Source of the DNA: Candidatus Thiosymbion sp.
GTDB taxonomy: Bacteria; Pseudomonadota; Gammaproteobacteria; Chromatiales; Chromatiaceae
Reading direction: 5' to 3'
Length of the DNA: 64,000 nt
Assembly (NCBI GenBank): GCA_018435665.1
Contig: JAHDND010000007.1
Span: 1 to 64,000 of the forward strand
A program made the position numbers and the translations under genes. Below, piece after piece: positions 27,884-36,251 of the stretch (the stretch's first letter is position 1; each line of letters begins with the position of its first letter). Under the pieces are notes generated by a model, which saw only the letters and a list, made by a program, of their open reading frames with translations, had not been told where the DNA came from and ran no database searches.

Positions 27884-28935
27884 TGCGCCGTTCCCCGGGG
27901 CGCAAAGAGATAGTGGCTCACCCACCAGGTCTGGCCCTGGTCAAAACCGAAGGTCTCGGCGACGGCGAGGAAGAAGAGCCGCCAGCGGTGGAACCAGAGG
28001 CTGGCCTGGTCCGCCCCGTAGCAGTCGGCGAGGACGGGCATCAGGTCCTCCCGCCGGGCGTCCAGGTTGGCCAGCCAGGCGTTGGCGGTCCGCTCGTAAT
28101 GGCGGCCCGACCAGCGCCACTGGTCAACGAGGCGCAGGTGGTCCTGAAAGCGCAGCGGCAGGTCATCGCTGGGCATGATGCCGCCGGTGAAGAAGTAACG
28201 GCTCATCCAGTCGTCCTCGCCCTGGTCCTCGAAGGGGTAGGGCCGATCGCGATGACAGAAGACGTGCATGAAGAAGCGCCCGTCGGGCTTGAGCCAGCCG
28301 GCGATGCGCTGGAAGAGCAGGCCCCAGTTGCGCATGTGCTCGAACATCTCCACCGAGACCACCCGGTCAAAGCGCGCCGGGGTGGTGAAGTCGTTCATGT
28401 CGGCGGTGATGACGCGCAGGTTGGTCAGGTGGCGCTCGGCGGCCCGGGTCTCGATGTGCTGGCGCTGGGAGTGGGAGTTGGAGACGGCGGTGATGCTTGC
28501 CCCCGGGTAATGCTCCGCCAGCCACAGGGTCAGGCTGCCCCAGCCGCAGCCCAGTTCCAGGATCTTCTGGCCATCGGCGATGCCGGCCCGCTCACAGGTC
28601 AGGGTCAGGGCGGCATCCTCGGCGGCGGCTAGGTCGTTGACGCCGGCGGGGAAGTGGCAACAACTGTATTTGCGCCGTGGCCCCAGGACCGCGTCGAAGA
28701 AGGCGGCGGGGACCTCGTAATGCTGGGCGTTCGCCTGATCCGGCACCGGGGCGACGGGGCCCGCGAGCATCTCGGCGACGAAGGCCTGGCGGGCGGCGGC
28801 CACCGCCTCGCAGTCCGAGGCGGCGATGAGGTCCAGGCGGCGTCGGCAGAGCTGGCGGATGCCCAGGCGCACCAGGGCATCCGGCAACCGACCCTGTTCG
28901 ACCCAGGTGAAGGCGAGGCGTTCGAGGGCGATCAT
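27880..28935 (-). CDS. Cfa-like SAM-dependent methyltransferase
   Basis: The 351-residue protein is related to cyclopropane synthases and to plant coclaurine N-methyltransferase-like enzymes. It has ANAQHYEVPAAFFDAVLGP, the SAM motif ILELGCGWGSLTLW, AVSNSHSQRQHIE, SVEMFEHMRNW and HVFCHRDRPYPFED. It differs from the operon's other Cfa protein in lacking the long N-terminal domain. The substrate may be an unsaturated acyl chain or another small molecule. It follows the decarboxylase gene by 10 bases. Confidence 0.9.
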   Translation of the reverse strand: MIALERLAFTWVEQGRLPDALVRLGIRQLCRRRLDLIAASDCEAVAAARQAFVAEMLAGPVAPVPDQANAQHYEVPAAFFDAVLGPRRKYSCCHFPAGVNDLAAAEDAALTLTCERAGIADGQKILELGCGWGSLTLWLAEHYPGASITAVSNSHSQRQHIETRAAERHLTNLRVITADMNDFTTPARFDRVVSVEMFEHMRNWGLLFQRIAGWLKPDGRFFMHVFCHRDRPYPFEDQGEDDWMSRYFFTGGIMPSDDLPLRFQDHLRLVDQWRWSGRHYERTANAWLANLDARREDLMPVLADCYGADQASLWFHRWRLFFLAVAETFGFDQGQTWWVSHYLFAPRGTAQ

Positions 28936-28945
28936 GGGCGGCGGC

Positions 28946-30607
28946 TCACTTGCGATAGTTCTTCTGGTAGGTGGCGCCGATGCGTTTTAGGGCCTCGGAG
29001 GCGTCGCGGCCGACGCAGGCCTCGATGAACACCAGGCTGTCCGGCGCGGCCAGGGCGGCGGCCAGGGCATGTTCCAGCTCACCCTCGGTGGTGACGCGGA
29101 AGGTCAGGGCCCCGTCGCCGAAGACGTGAGGCAACTCGGCGTATTTCCAGGGCTGGAGGTCGTTATAGACCTGATCCTCGTGGAGATAACGCTCGATTAG
29201 GTAACCGTCGTTGTTGACCAGAAAGAGGATGGGCCGGCAGCCCTGACGCAGCAGGGTGGACACCTCTTGGGCGGTCATCTGGAAGGCGCCATCACCGGCC
29301 AGGACCACCGGTCGTTTGTCCGGCCGCGCCAGGGAGACGCCCAGTGCCGCGGGGGTGGCATAGCCAATGGACATGTAATAGGCCTGGGTGAGGAAGTTGT
29401 TCGCCTCCTGGATGTGCATGTCGGCCACGGCGCAGACGACGTCGCCAATGTCCGAGACCAGGATCATGGAGTCGTCGAGGAAGGTTTCCACGCGCCGGTA
29501 GAAACGGGCGGCGCTCAGGGGCTGGCTGGGCTGGGGGAGATGGGAATGGTCAGGGGCGCTGGGCCGCATGGGGTGGGAGTCGCGGAAGTGCCGCGGCTTG
29601 GCCTGGTCGGCCAGACCGCGGACGAAGTCCTCCAACTGGACGCCAGGGTAGAGGTGGTAGCCGATCCTGACTTGGTCCAGGTTGGCGCGCACGAAGACCC
29701 GCTGCGCCTGGGGGGAGGTGTAGAGGCCGGTGTCCCAATCGGTAAGCCACACACCCAGCTCGATCAGACAGTCCGATTCCTCGATCTGGGCGCGGGTCTC
29801 GGGCTGGCTCAGGGCCCCCTGGTAGACCCCAAGGCATTGGGGATGGAATTCGGGCAGGCACCCCTTGGCGCTGACGGTCATGGCGTAGGGCAGTTCCAGG
29901 CGCTCGATCAGGTGCAGCGCCGCCGGCCCAATGCCGAAGCGCGACACCTCGGTGCCCACCAGCACGGCCGGGTTCCGGGCCTCGTCCAGTCGCCTCGCCA
30001 CCTCCACCAGACACTCGTCCAGGGCCAGCGGGTCCGAGACCTTGTCGAGCTGGAAACTCAGCGGCTCCGGCCGCCGACAGGGCATCTGCGCCACGTCCAT
30101 GGGCAGTTCCAGGTAGACCGGTCGCTTCCAGGACAGGCAGTTGGTGAGCACCCGGTCGATCTCGTCCGGGGCGGTGCGCGGGCCGGCGAGCAGGGCGCAG
30201 TCCACCGTGAGTTTGCGGTAGATCTCCAACTGCATGTCATGATCCCCCGCCAGGTGGTGGACCAGGGCCTGGGTCTGGCGGCGCGCCATGGCTGGGGCGC
30301 CGCTGATGACCACCAGGGGCACGTGTTCGGCGTAGGCCCCGGCCACGGCGTTGAGGATGCTGAAGCCGCCCACGGCATAGGTGATCACCGCCAGTCCCGC
30401 GCCCTTGAGGCGGGCATAGCCGTCCGCCGCGTAGCCGGCGTTGAGCTCGTTGCAGTTCCCGATCCAAGCGATGGGGCTATGCACCAGCCGGTCGAGGAAA
30501 TCCAGGGTGTAGTCGCCGGGCACCCCGAAGGCGTGTTCGATGCCAATCTCCCCTAGTCGCTGGACGAGATAGTCGGAAACCGTATAGGAGGTGTCGTGGG
30601 AGCTCAT
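28946..30607 (-). CDS. ThDP-dependent 2-keto acid decarboxylase
   Basis: The 553-residue protein is of the pyruvate/indolepyruvate/phenylpyruvate decarboxylase type. It has HAFGVPGDYTLDF, the catalytic Glu54 in CNELNAGYAADGYAR, the HH pair in ALVHHLAGDHD that marks non-oxidative decarboxylases, and the C-terminal ThDP motif GDGAFQMTAQE...NNDGYLIE. The product would be an aldehyde from a 2-keto acid; the true substrate cannot be read from sequence. Placement 10 bases before the Cfa-like gene puts it in the LitR-linked operon, which is not its usual setting. Confidence 0.92.
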   Translation of the reverse strand: MSSHDTSYTVSDYLVQRLGEIGIEHAFGVPGDYTLDFLDRLVHSPIAWIGNCNELNAGYAADGYARLKGAGLAVITYAVGGFSILNAVAGAYAEHVPLVVISGAPAMARRQTQALVHHLAGDHDMQLEIYRKLTVDCALLAGPRTAPDEIDRVLTNCLSWKRPVYLELPMDVAQMPCRRPEPLSFQLDKVSDPLALDECLVEVARRLDEARNPAVLVGTEVSRFGIGPAALHLIERLELPYAMTVSAKGCLPEFHPQCLGVYQGALSQPETRAQIEESDCLIELGVWLTDWDTGLYTSPQAQRVFVRANLDQVRIGYHLYPGVQLEDFVRGLADQAKPRHFRDSHPMRPSAPDHSHLPQPSQPLSAARFYRRVETFLDDSMILVSDIGDVVCAVADMHIQEANNFLTQAYYMSIGYATPAALGVSLARPDKRPVVLAGDGAFQMTAQEVSTLLRQGCRPILFLVNNDGYLIERYLHEDQVYNDLQPWKYAELPHVFGDGALTFRVTTEGELEHALAAALAAPDSLVFIEACVGRDASEALKRIGATYQKNYRK

Positions 30608-30758
30608 AGCGTGGTACCGAATGGGTTAGCAAAGGGGCACTTGGAACCCGGGGGGTCGGCCCTGTGAGAACGAGCGCCAGGGACCGTCCCCCAGTGCCTT
30701 GTCCAGTCAGAAACCCTTGATCTTACCAGTGAGGATGGCTGGAGAGCGGTCATGATCA

Positions 30759-31829
30759 TCAGCGGCTGGCCCCCAGGGCCTTGGCCCGCGCCAGGCTGGC
30801 GGGGCCATCGAAGGGTGCCGGCTCCCAGCCCTGGAGGTGGCGGTTGATCAGACCCTGGAGGAAGGCGATGTGACCCGCGCCGTCGTTGAGACAGGGGATA
30901 TAGTCGTAAGTCTCGCCCCCCTTGGCCAGGAAGTGGTCGCGGTTCTCCATGGCCACCTCCTCCAGGGTCTCCAGGCAGTCGGCGCTGAAGCCGGGGCAGA
31001 TGACCTGGACACGCCGGATATTCTGCTCGGGCAGACCTTGCAGGTACTCGTCGGTGTAGGGCCGGAGCCAGGCCTTGACCCCGAGCCGGCTCTGGAAGGT
31101 CACGGCATAGTCCTCGGCCCTAAGCCCCAAGTATTCCGCCAGCAGCCGGGCGGTCTTGTGACACTGGCAATGATAGGGGTCACCGGCGTCGAAATAGGCC
31201 TGGGGTAGGCCGTGAAAGGACATCACCAGCCGCTGGGGCTGGCCGTGCTCCGCCTGGTAGGCCCGGACCGAGTCGGCCAGGGCGGCGATGAAACCGGGAT
31301 CGTCGTGGTACTGATTGACGAAGCGCAGTTCGGGGATCCAGCGCCAGCCGCGGATCTCCTGGGCCACGGCGTCGAAGACGCTGGCGGTGGTGGTGCCGGA
31401 GTACTGGGGGTAGAGCGGCAGCACCAGGAGACGGCGTACCCCGGCCTGGCGCAGGGCCGCCAGGGCCTGGGGGATGGAGGGCTGGCCATAACGCATGGCC
31501 AGTTCCACCTTCAGCGTCGGCCCCAGGGCCTCCACCAGGCGGGCGTGCTGGGCCCGGGAGACGCTCAGCAGGGGTGAACCGTCCTGGCCCCAGATGCTGG
31601 CGTAGGCCCGGGCCGAGCGCTGGGGGCGAGTGGTGAGGATGATGCCGTTGAGGATCAGCCACCACAGGGGCCGGGGGGTCTCCACCACCCGCGGGTCCCA
31701 GAGGAACTGCTTGAGATAGCGCCGCACCGCCACCCGATCCGGGGCATCCGGTGTACCGAGATTGACCAGCAGAACCCCCGTGGCGGGGGGCTGGCCGTGG
31801 ACATAATCGGACTCGGATAGGTACTTCAT
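30759..31829 (-). CDS. hemH: Ferrochelatase
   Basis: HemH inserts Fe(II) into protoporphyrin IX, the last step of heme synthesis. The 356-residue product has GVLLVNLGTPDAPD, LVLPLYPQYSGTTTAS, the active-site His in MSFHGLPQ, and CPGFSADCLETLEE. In a phototroph this step competes with magnesium chelatase for protoporphyrin IX, a singlet-oxygen sensitiser, so a light-linked ferrochelatase would make sense. It lies 111 bases after the methyltransferase gene and 151 bases before the decarboxylase. Confidence 0.96.
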   Translation of the reverse strand: MKYLSESDYVHGQPPATGVLLVNLGTPDAPDRVAVRRYLKQFLWDPRVVETPRPLWWLILNGIILTTRPQRSARAYASIWGQDGSPLLSVSRAQHARLVEALGPTLKVELAMRYGQPSIPQALAALRQAGVRRLLVLPLYPQYSGTTTASVFDAVAQEIRGWRWIPELRFVNQYHDDPGFIAALADSVRAYQAEHGQPQRLVMSFHGLPQAYFDAGDPYHCQCHKTARLLAEYLGLRAEDYAVTFQSRLGVKAWLRPYTDEYLQGLPEQNIRRVQVICPGFSADCLETLEEVAMENRDHFLAKGGETYDYIPCLNDGAGHIAFLQGLINRHLQGWEPAPFDGPASLARAKALGASR

Positions 31830-31940
31830 CAGGCGCGATCCTTCAAGTGAACGGGGGGCGGGCAGCGGGCCTTTCAGTGGCCCGGCGCCCGCCCGGCGGT
31901 TGCGGTGGTTCGCTGGCGTTCGCCAGGTGTCCGCGGTAGC

Positions 31941-33221
31941 TCAATGTTCCGGCCGGCGCCGGGCCCAGACCGCGAACAGGGGATCGGAGAGCTCCAGTTC
32001 CCCGGCGCGGGCATCGTCCTCGGGGCGCGGCAGGCCGCGGCGGCTGTAGGTGTTAAAGTCATCCAGGCGTTCGTCGCTCATCAGGCTGGCGAGGACATAG
32101 CCCTGCCGCTCGAAGGGATGAACCTCGGTCCAGACCTGAACGGCCTTGGTCGGGAACCAGCGATCGGAAAAGGTGATGATACAGATGCCGCCGGGCTTCA
32201 GCACCCGGGCAATCTCCGCGACGATCTGGCGGGGTTGGGTCAGGTACTCGAAGGATGCGGTGCAGACCACGGCGTCGAAGCTGCCCTTGGCAAAGGGCAG
32301 GGTGGGGTTCTGGTTGAGATCATAGATCAGCCGTTCCACCAGGCGCGGATTGGCGTCCAGTTCCTCCCGGTTCATCCCCAGCCCCGTGACCTGGCTGGCG
32401 GGGGCGATGCGGTCCAGGTGGGAGACCCAGCTCGACATCAGGTCCAGAACCCGGCCGCCGGCGGGAACCAAGCGACCGTAGAGGGCCTCGATCTGGGCCC
32501 GGCAATGGCTGTCCAGGTGGTGCACCAGGCGGGTGCGCTCGTAGAAGACCTCATCGTCGCGGTTGTCCAGGCGCCCCAGGGCCTCGGGGTACCAGAAGTC
32601 GCTTGCCCCCACCGGCAGGGGCAGTTGCATCCCCGGGCCCTCCCCCGTGGCCAGCATGGCGATGTCATTGCAGATGCCGCCGTGCTCCTCGCCCGCCCCC
32701 CAGGTGCCCAGGACGCTGATGCCCAGCCGGACCGGGACGCCAGCCAGGGGGTGGCGGCTATCGATCTCCAGGCGGTCCGCGGGCATCCCGGTCACGCGCA
32801 GGGGGCGCCGGTCCTCCGAGAAGATCCCCCGCTGGCCCGCAAGGAATCCCCGGGGGTAGAAACGGCCCAGCCGTGGCTCCAGGTCGCGGCGGACCAGCTT
32901 GCGGCTGCGGAAGGCGCCCCGGGGGGCGGTGAAGCGCTCACCCTCCTGGTAGTCGGTCAAGATCCCCGGGGTGAAGTCCGCCTCGACCCGCTCCCCCACG
33001 GCCGAGCCCAGGAGCTGCCGATCCAGTTGGCCCGGGAAGAAGTCCCGCCAGAGATTGGACTTGCGGATCACCCGGCTGTCCCGGCAGGTGACGCCATTGG
33101 CGGAGAAGAGGATGTCCAGCTCTAGTTCCAGCATGGCCCCAGGTTCGACCCGCTCGCGGGCGCGCTCGGCCACTAGGCTATGCTCGAAGGAGGGAAGGTC
33201 CAGGTAGGGGATCGGGGTCAT
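31941..33221 (-). CDS. Two-domain protein with C-terminal SAM methyltransferase
   Basis: From the ATG at 33221 the product is 426 residues. The first part (MTPIPYLDLPSFEHS onward) contains a segment reminiscent of FKBP/SlyD-like folds (ELELDILFSANG, then LLGSAVGERVEADFTPG), which I state only as a resemblance. The C-terminal part is a class I methyltransferase with GRVLDLMSSWVSHLD, FDAVVCTASFEYLTQP and ARVLKPGGICIITFSD. The same frame stays open far upstream through litR, but that extension is antisense to litR and I reject it. The promoter is shared with litR. Confidence 0.85.
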   Translation of the reverse strand: MTPIPYLDLPSFEHSLVAERARERVEPGAMLELELDILFSANGVTCRDSRVIRKSNLWRDFFPGQLDRQLLGSAVGERVEADFTPGILTDYQEGERFTAPRGAFRSRKLVRRDLEPRLGRFYPRGFLAGQRGIFSEDRRPLRVTGMPADRLEIDSRHPLAGVPVRLGISVLGTWGAGEEHGGICNDIAMLATGEGPGMQLPLPVGASDFWYPEALGRLDNRDDEVFYERTRLVHHLDSHCRAQIEALYGRLVPAGGRVLDLMSSWVSHLDRIAPASQVTGLGMNREELDANPRLVERLIYDLNQNPTLPFAKGSFDAVVCTASFEYLTQPRQIVAEIARVLKPGGICIITFSDRWFPTKAVQVWTEVHPFERQGYVLASLMSDERLDDFNTYSRRGLPRPEDDARAGELELSDPLFAVWARRRPEH

Positions 33222-33246
33222 GAGGGATACCTGCGCTGTATCGGCT

Positions 33247-33265
33247 TTGTACAATTTTTGTATAA
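33247..33265. promoter_or_regulatory. Candidate LitR/CarH operator in the divergent promoter
   Basis: TTGTACA-ATTTT-TGTATAA is an inverted repeat with one mismatch between half sites. It lies 41 bases before litR and 26 bases before the methyltransferase start, and the region also holds TATAAC-type -10 sequences. Such TGTACA-like palindromes are where LitR/CarH proteins bind in the dark. I found no second copy elsewhere in the window. Confidence 0.7.
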
Positions 33266-33305
33266 GTGTGGTATAACATAAAAAAAGGGTCATGGGCAAG
33301 CCAGC

Positions 33306-34340
33306 ATGAGTGAAGTAGTGAGCGCGGAGGATGACGACGGGGGGTTGCAGGGGCTCGGTCTCTACCCGATCCGCACCGTGTCCCGCCTGACCGGCGTCCC
33401 CTCGGTCACCCTGCGGGCCTGGGAACGCCGCTACCGTTTGATCACCCCGACCCGGACGGAGAAGGGGCATCGCCTCTATACGGAGGCGGACATCGAGCGC
33501 GTGCGCCAGGTCCTGGCCCTGATAGAACAGGGAGTGGGGGTGGGGCAGGTGGGGCCTTTCCTGGCCCGGGCCGCCAATGACGGGGATCTGGTCCGGTCGA
33601 CGAATGATGGCGATCTCGGCTGGGGCGCCAATGATGGCGAACTGGGGCAGGCCGGGGGCGAGGCGCGGATACCGGTCATGTTCCCGGGAACTGATCCCTG
33701 GCCGGCCTACATCGCCGCCATGCTGGAGGGCGTGCGCCGCTTCGACACGGCGGCCCTGGATGCCGTCTACAACGACGCCCTGTCCCTCTACCCCATCGAG
33801 CGGGTCTCCAGCCACCTGACCACCCCGGTGCTGGAACGGCTGGGCGCCGCCTGGCCTCAGGGCGAGGCGAGCATCGCCCGGGAGCACTTTTTTTCCAACT
33901 TCCTGCGCAACAAACTCGGGGCGCGGTTTCAGCACCTGAATGCCTTGGGCCAGGGTCCGCGCCTGGTCGCCGCCTGTCCCGCCGGGGAGCATCACGAACT
34001 GGGCCTGATCCAGTTCGCCCTGGCGGCGGCCGGCCAGGGTTACCGGCTGGTGCTGCTGGGCGCCGATGTCCCCGCCACCGAGATCGCCGCCGCCGCCCGC
34101 ATCGCGGAATGTCGGGCCGTGGTGCTCTCGGCCTCCGCCCAGATGCCGGACGCGGACCTGGCCCGTGAACTTGCCGCCCTGGTGGCCCTGACACCCCTGC
34201 CCATTCTGGTGGGTGGCATGGCCTCCGTTCGCGCTCCCCGGATCATCACCGACGCTGGCGCCCGGCCCCTGGGCACGGATTTTACCTCGGCCCTGCGGCT
34301 CATCGGCGATTGCCTGGGCTGGCCCCAGGCCGCGGATTAA
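33306..34340 (+). CDS. litR: MerR-type cobalamin-dependent light-responsive repressor, LitR/CarH family
   Basis: The 344-residue protein has an N-terminal MerR helix-turn-helix (PIRTVSRLTGVPSVTLRAWERRY), a flexible linker, a helical bundle and a C-terminal B12-binding domain. Both photoreceptor hallmarks are present: W183-x9-E193-H194 in the helical bundle and E228-x-H230-x-x-G233 for cobalamin binding. In this family adenosylcobalamin holds a DNA-bound tetramer in the dark, and light breaks the Co-C bond and frees the promoter. The linker (residues about 90-115) has three NDG(D/E)L repeats. The photolyase gene follows on the same strand. Confidence 0.95.
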   Translation: MSEVVSAEDDDGGLQGLGLYPIRTVSRLTGVPSVTLRAWERRYRLITPTRTEKGHRLYTEADIERVRQVLALIEQGVGVGQVGPFLARAANDGDLVRSTNDGDLGWGANDGELGQAGGEARIPVMFPGTDPWPAYIAAMLEGVRRFDTAALDAVYNDALSLYPIERVSSHLTTPVLERLGAAWPQGEASIAREHFFSNFLRNKLGARFQHLNALGQGPRLVAACPAGEHHELGLIQFALAAAGQGYRLVLLGADVPATEIAAAARIAECRAVVLSASAQMPDADLARELAALVALTPLPILVGGMASVRAPRIITDAGARPLGTDFTSALRLIGDCLGWPQAAD

Positions 34341-34536
34341 TACCGGCATCACTATCGCGGTTCACGACCTAAGGTAACGCTGTTTAATTCGCGAGCCGCT
34401 GTGATCGTCGTAACTGAATCAAGGCATTGCAAGGCGTTTTCGCCCAGAATCCGGAGTTAATCAGCGTTTCACCAACTGTCTGAGAAAGATACATCACTAG
34501 ACCCCCCCAGCCCATCAGATCCCCCAGCCCATCGCT

Positions 34537-35979
34537 ATGTCAGCATCGCCCATCATTCTCTGGTTCCGCGACGATCTCCGGCTCTCCGACCATGCCCCCC
34601 TGCGGGCGGCGGTGGCCACGGGTGCACCGCTCATCCCCCTCTTAGTCCTGGACGATCAGACCCCCGGTCCCTGGCGCCTCGGCGGGGCCAGCCGCTGGTG
34701 GCTTCACCACAGCCTGGCGGCCCTGGCCGCGGACCTGAGTGCCCGGGGGGGGCGGCTCGTCATCCGCCAGGGTGACGCCTTCACGGCCATCCGCCAGCTA
34801 GCGGCGGAGTGCCAGGCCCAGGCCCTCTATTTCCACCGCGGCTACACACCGGCGGAGGCGGACCTGGAGCAGCGCCTGTGGCGGGAACTGAAGGATCGCC
34901 TGGAGGTACGCCGCTTCCGAGGCCGGCTCTTACAGGAACCGGAGCAGGTCAAGACCGGGGCCGGTGAGCCCTTCAAGGTCTTCACCCCCTTCTGGCGGGC
35001 CTGCCTGGCCTTGCCAGAGCCCGAGGCCCCGACGCCCGCCCCCGACCGCCTGACTTCCCCCCCACTGGAGGTCACCGGCCTGGATCTGGATGACCTGGCC
35101 CTGCTGCCCCGGACCCCGGACTGGGCCGGTGGCCTGCGGGAGACCTGGGCGCCGGGGGAGGCGGGGGCCTGGCAACGCCTGACCGCCTTCCTCGACGCGG
35201 CGGTGCTGGGCTATGCCGCGGATCGCGACCTCCCTGGCCACCCCGGCACCTCCCGGCTCTCGCCCCACCTGCATTTCGGCGAGATCTCCCCCCGCCAAGT
35301 CTGGCACGCCGTCCGCGGCCTTCAGTCCAGCACCGCCGCCGCCACCAAGGGTGGGGATGCCTTTCTTCGCGAGGTGGGCTGGCGGGAGTTCTGCCAGCAC
35401 CTGCTCCACCACTGGCCCCGCCTGCCCACGGAGCCCTTCAACCCCCGCTTCGCCCGCTTCCCCTGGCGGGAGGATGAGGCCGCCTTCGCCGCCTGGCGGC
35501 GCGGCCAGACCGGTTACCCCCTGGTGGACGCCGGCATGCGCGAGCTCTGGCACACCGGCTGGATGCACAACCGGGTGCGCATGGTGGTCGCCTCCTTCCT
35601 GGTCAAGCATCTGCTGGTACCCTGGCAGCGCGGTCAGGACTGGTTCTGGGACACCCTGGTGGACGCCGACCTGGCCAATAACGCCGGGAGCTGGCAATGG
35701 GTCGCCGGTTGCGGCGCCGACGCCGCCCCCTATTTCCGCATCTTCAACCCGGTGTTGCAGGGCCAGAAGTTCGACACCCGGGGAGACTATGTCCGCCGCT
35801 GGGTCCCCGAGCTGCGCCGCCTGCCCGACAGGGACCTCCACGCCCCCTTCGCCGCGGGCAAGGCCAGCCTGGCCGCCGCCGGGGTGCGCCTGGGGGTGGA
35901 CTATCCCGAGCCCCTGGTCGAGCATGACTTCGCCCGCCAACGCGCCCTGGCGGCCCTGGAAACTCTCAAGGAATCCTGA
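34537..35979 (+). CDS. phrB: Deoxyribodipyrimidine photolyase, class I
   Basis: The 480-residue flavoprotein repairs UV-made pyrimidine dimers with blue light. It opens with the antenna domain (ILWFRDDLRLSDHAPL) and carries FAD-domain signatures: FLREVGWREFCQHLL, YPLVDAGMRELWHTGWMHNRVRM, and NNAGSWQWVAGCGADAAPYF, which includes part of the electron-transfer Trp chain. It lies 197 bases after litR on the same strand, a classic target of LitR-type sensors. No operator-like palindrome is visible directly upstream, so read-through from litR is likely. Confidence 0.96.
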   Translation: MSASPIILWFRDDLRLSDHAPLRAAVATGAPLIPLLVLDDQTPGPWRLGGASRWWLHHSLAALAADLSARGGRLVIRQGDAFTAIRQLAAECQAQALYFHRGYTPAEADLEQRLWRELKDRLEVRRFRGRLLQEPEQVKTGAGEPFKVFTPFWRACLALPEPEAPTPAPDRLTSPPLEVTGLDLDDLALLPRTPDWAGGLRETWAPGEAGAWQRLTAFLDAAVLGYAADRDLPGHPGTSRLSPHLHFGEISPRQVWHAVRGLQSSTAAATKGGDAFLREVGWREFCQHLLHHWPRLPTEPFNPRFARFPWREDEAAFAAWRRGQTGYPLVDAGMRELWHTGWMHNRVRMVVASFLVKHLLVPWQRGQDWFWDTLVDADLANNAGSWQWVAGCGADAAPYFRIFNPVLQGQKFDTRGDYVRRWVPELRRLPDRDLHAPFAAGKASLAAAGVRLGVDYPEPLVEHDFARQRALAALETLKES

Positions 35980-36065
35980 ACATTTCCCGCCCTGCCAGGT
36001 GTGAAGATACCCAGCGCAACCCAATGATGGAGCCCTATTTCATTGCCCAATAATTTCACAGCCCA

Positions 36066-36212
36066 ATAATTTTTCGGTGTCTCCGGGTGGGTGGCGGCTT
36101 GGCGGGGGATGCCGTGAATCCATCCCTGGCGGCTTGACGACCGCCGCCCTGCGGTCGCCACCCTCGCCAGACGCCTCCCGGCCCTCTTGGTCAAGGCCGA
36201 AAACTGCGATCC
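36066..36212. repeat. Interspersed palindromic element, copy D
   Basis: The copy starts with the family edge TTTTTCGGTGTCTCCGGGT and has a left arm at about 36084-36108. The middle reads GCCGTGAATCCATCCCTGG then GGCTTGACGACC. The inner hairpin CGACCGC/GCGGTCG has 7 bp around CGCCCT. The right arm is degenerate (CCACCCTCGCCAGACGCC). The far edge GGCCGAAAAC is kept. It lies between the photolyase and NDUFA9-like genes, in the same orientation as A and E. Confidence 0.8.
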
Positions 36213-36251
36213 GTCGTCAATACAACCCCTGTTCTTTTGGAGGAGTGAGCC

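Noticed and set aside
33222..34352. Upstream extension of the methyltransferase frame to 803 residues
   Set aside because: The extension is antisense to litR and has no family features; the ATG at 33221 begins the recognisable protein.
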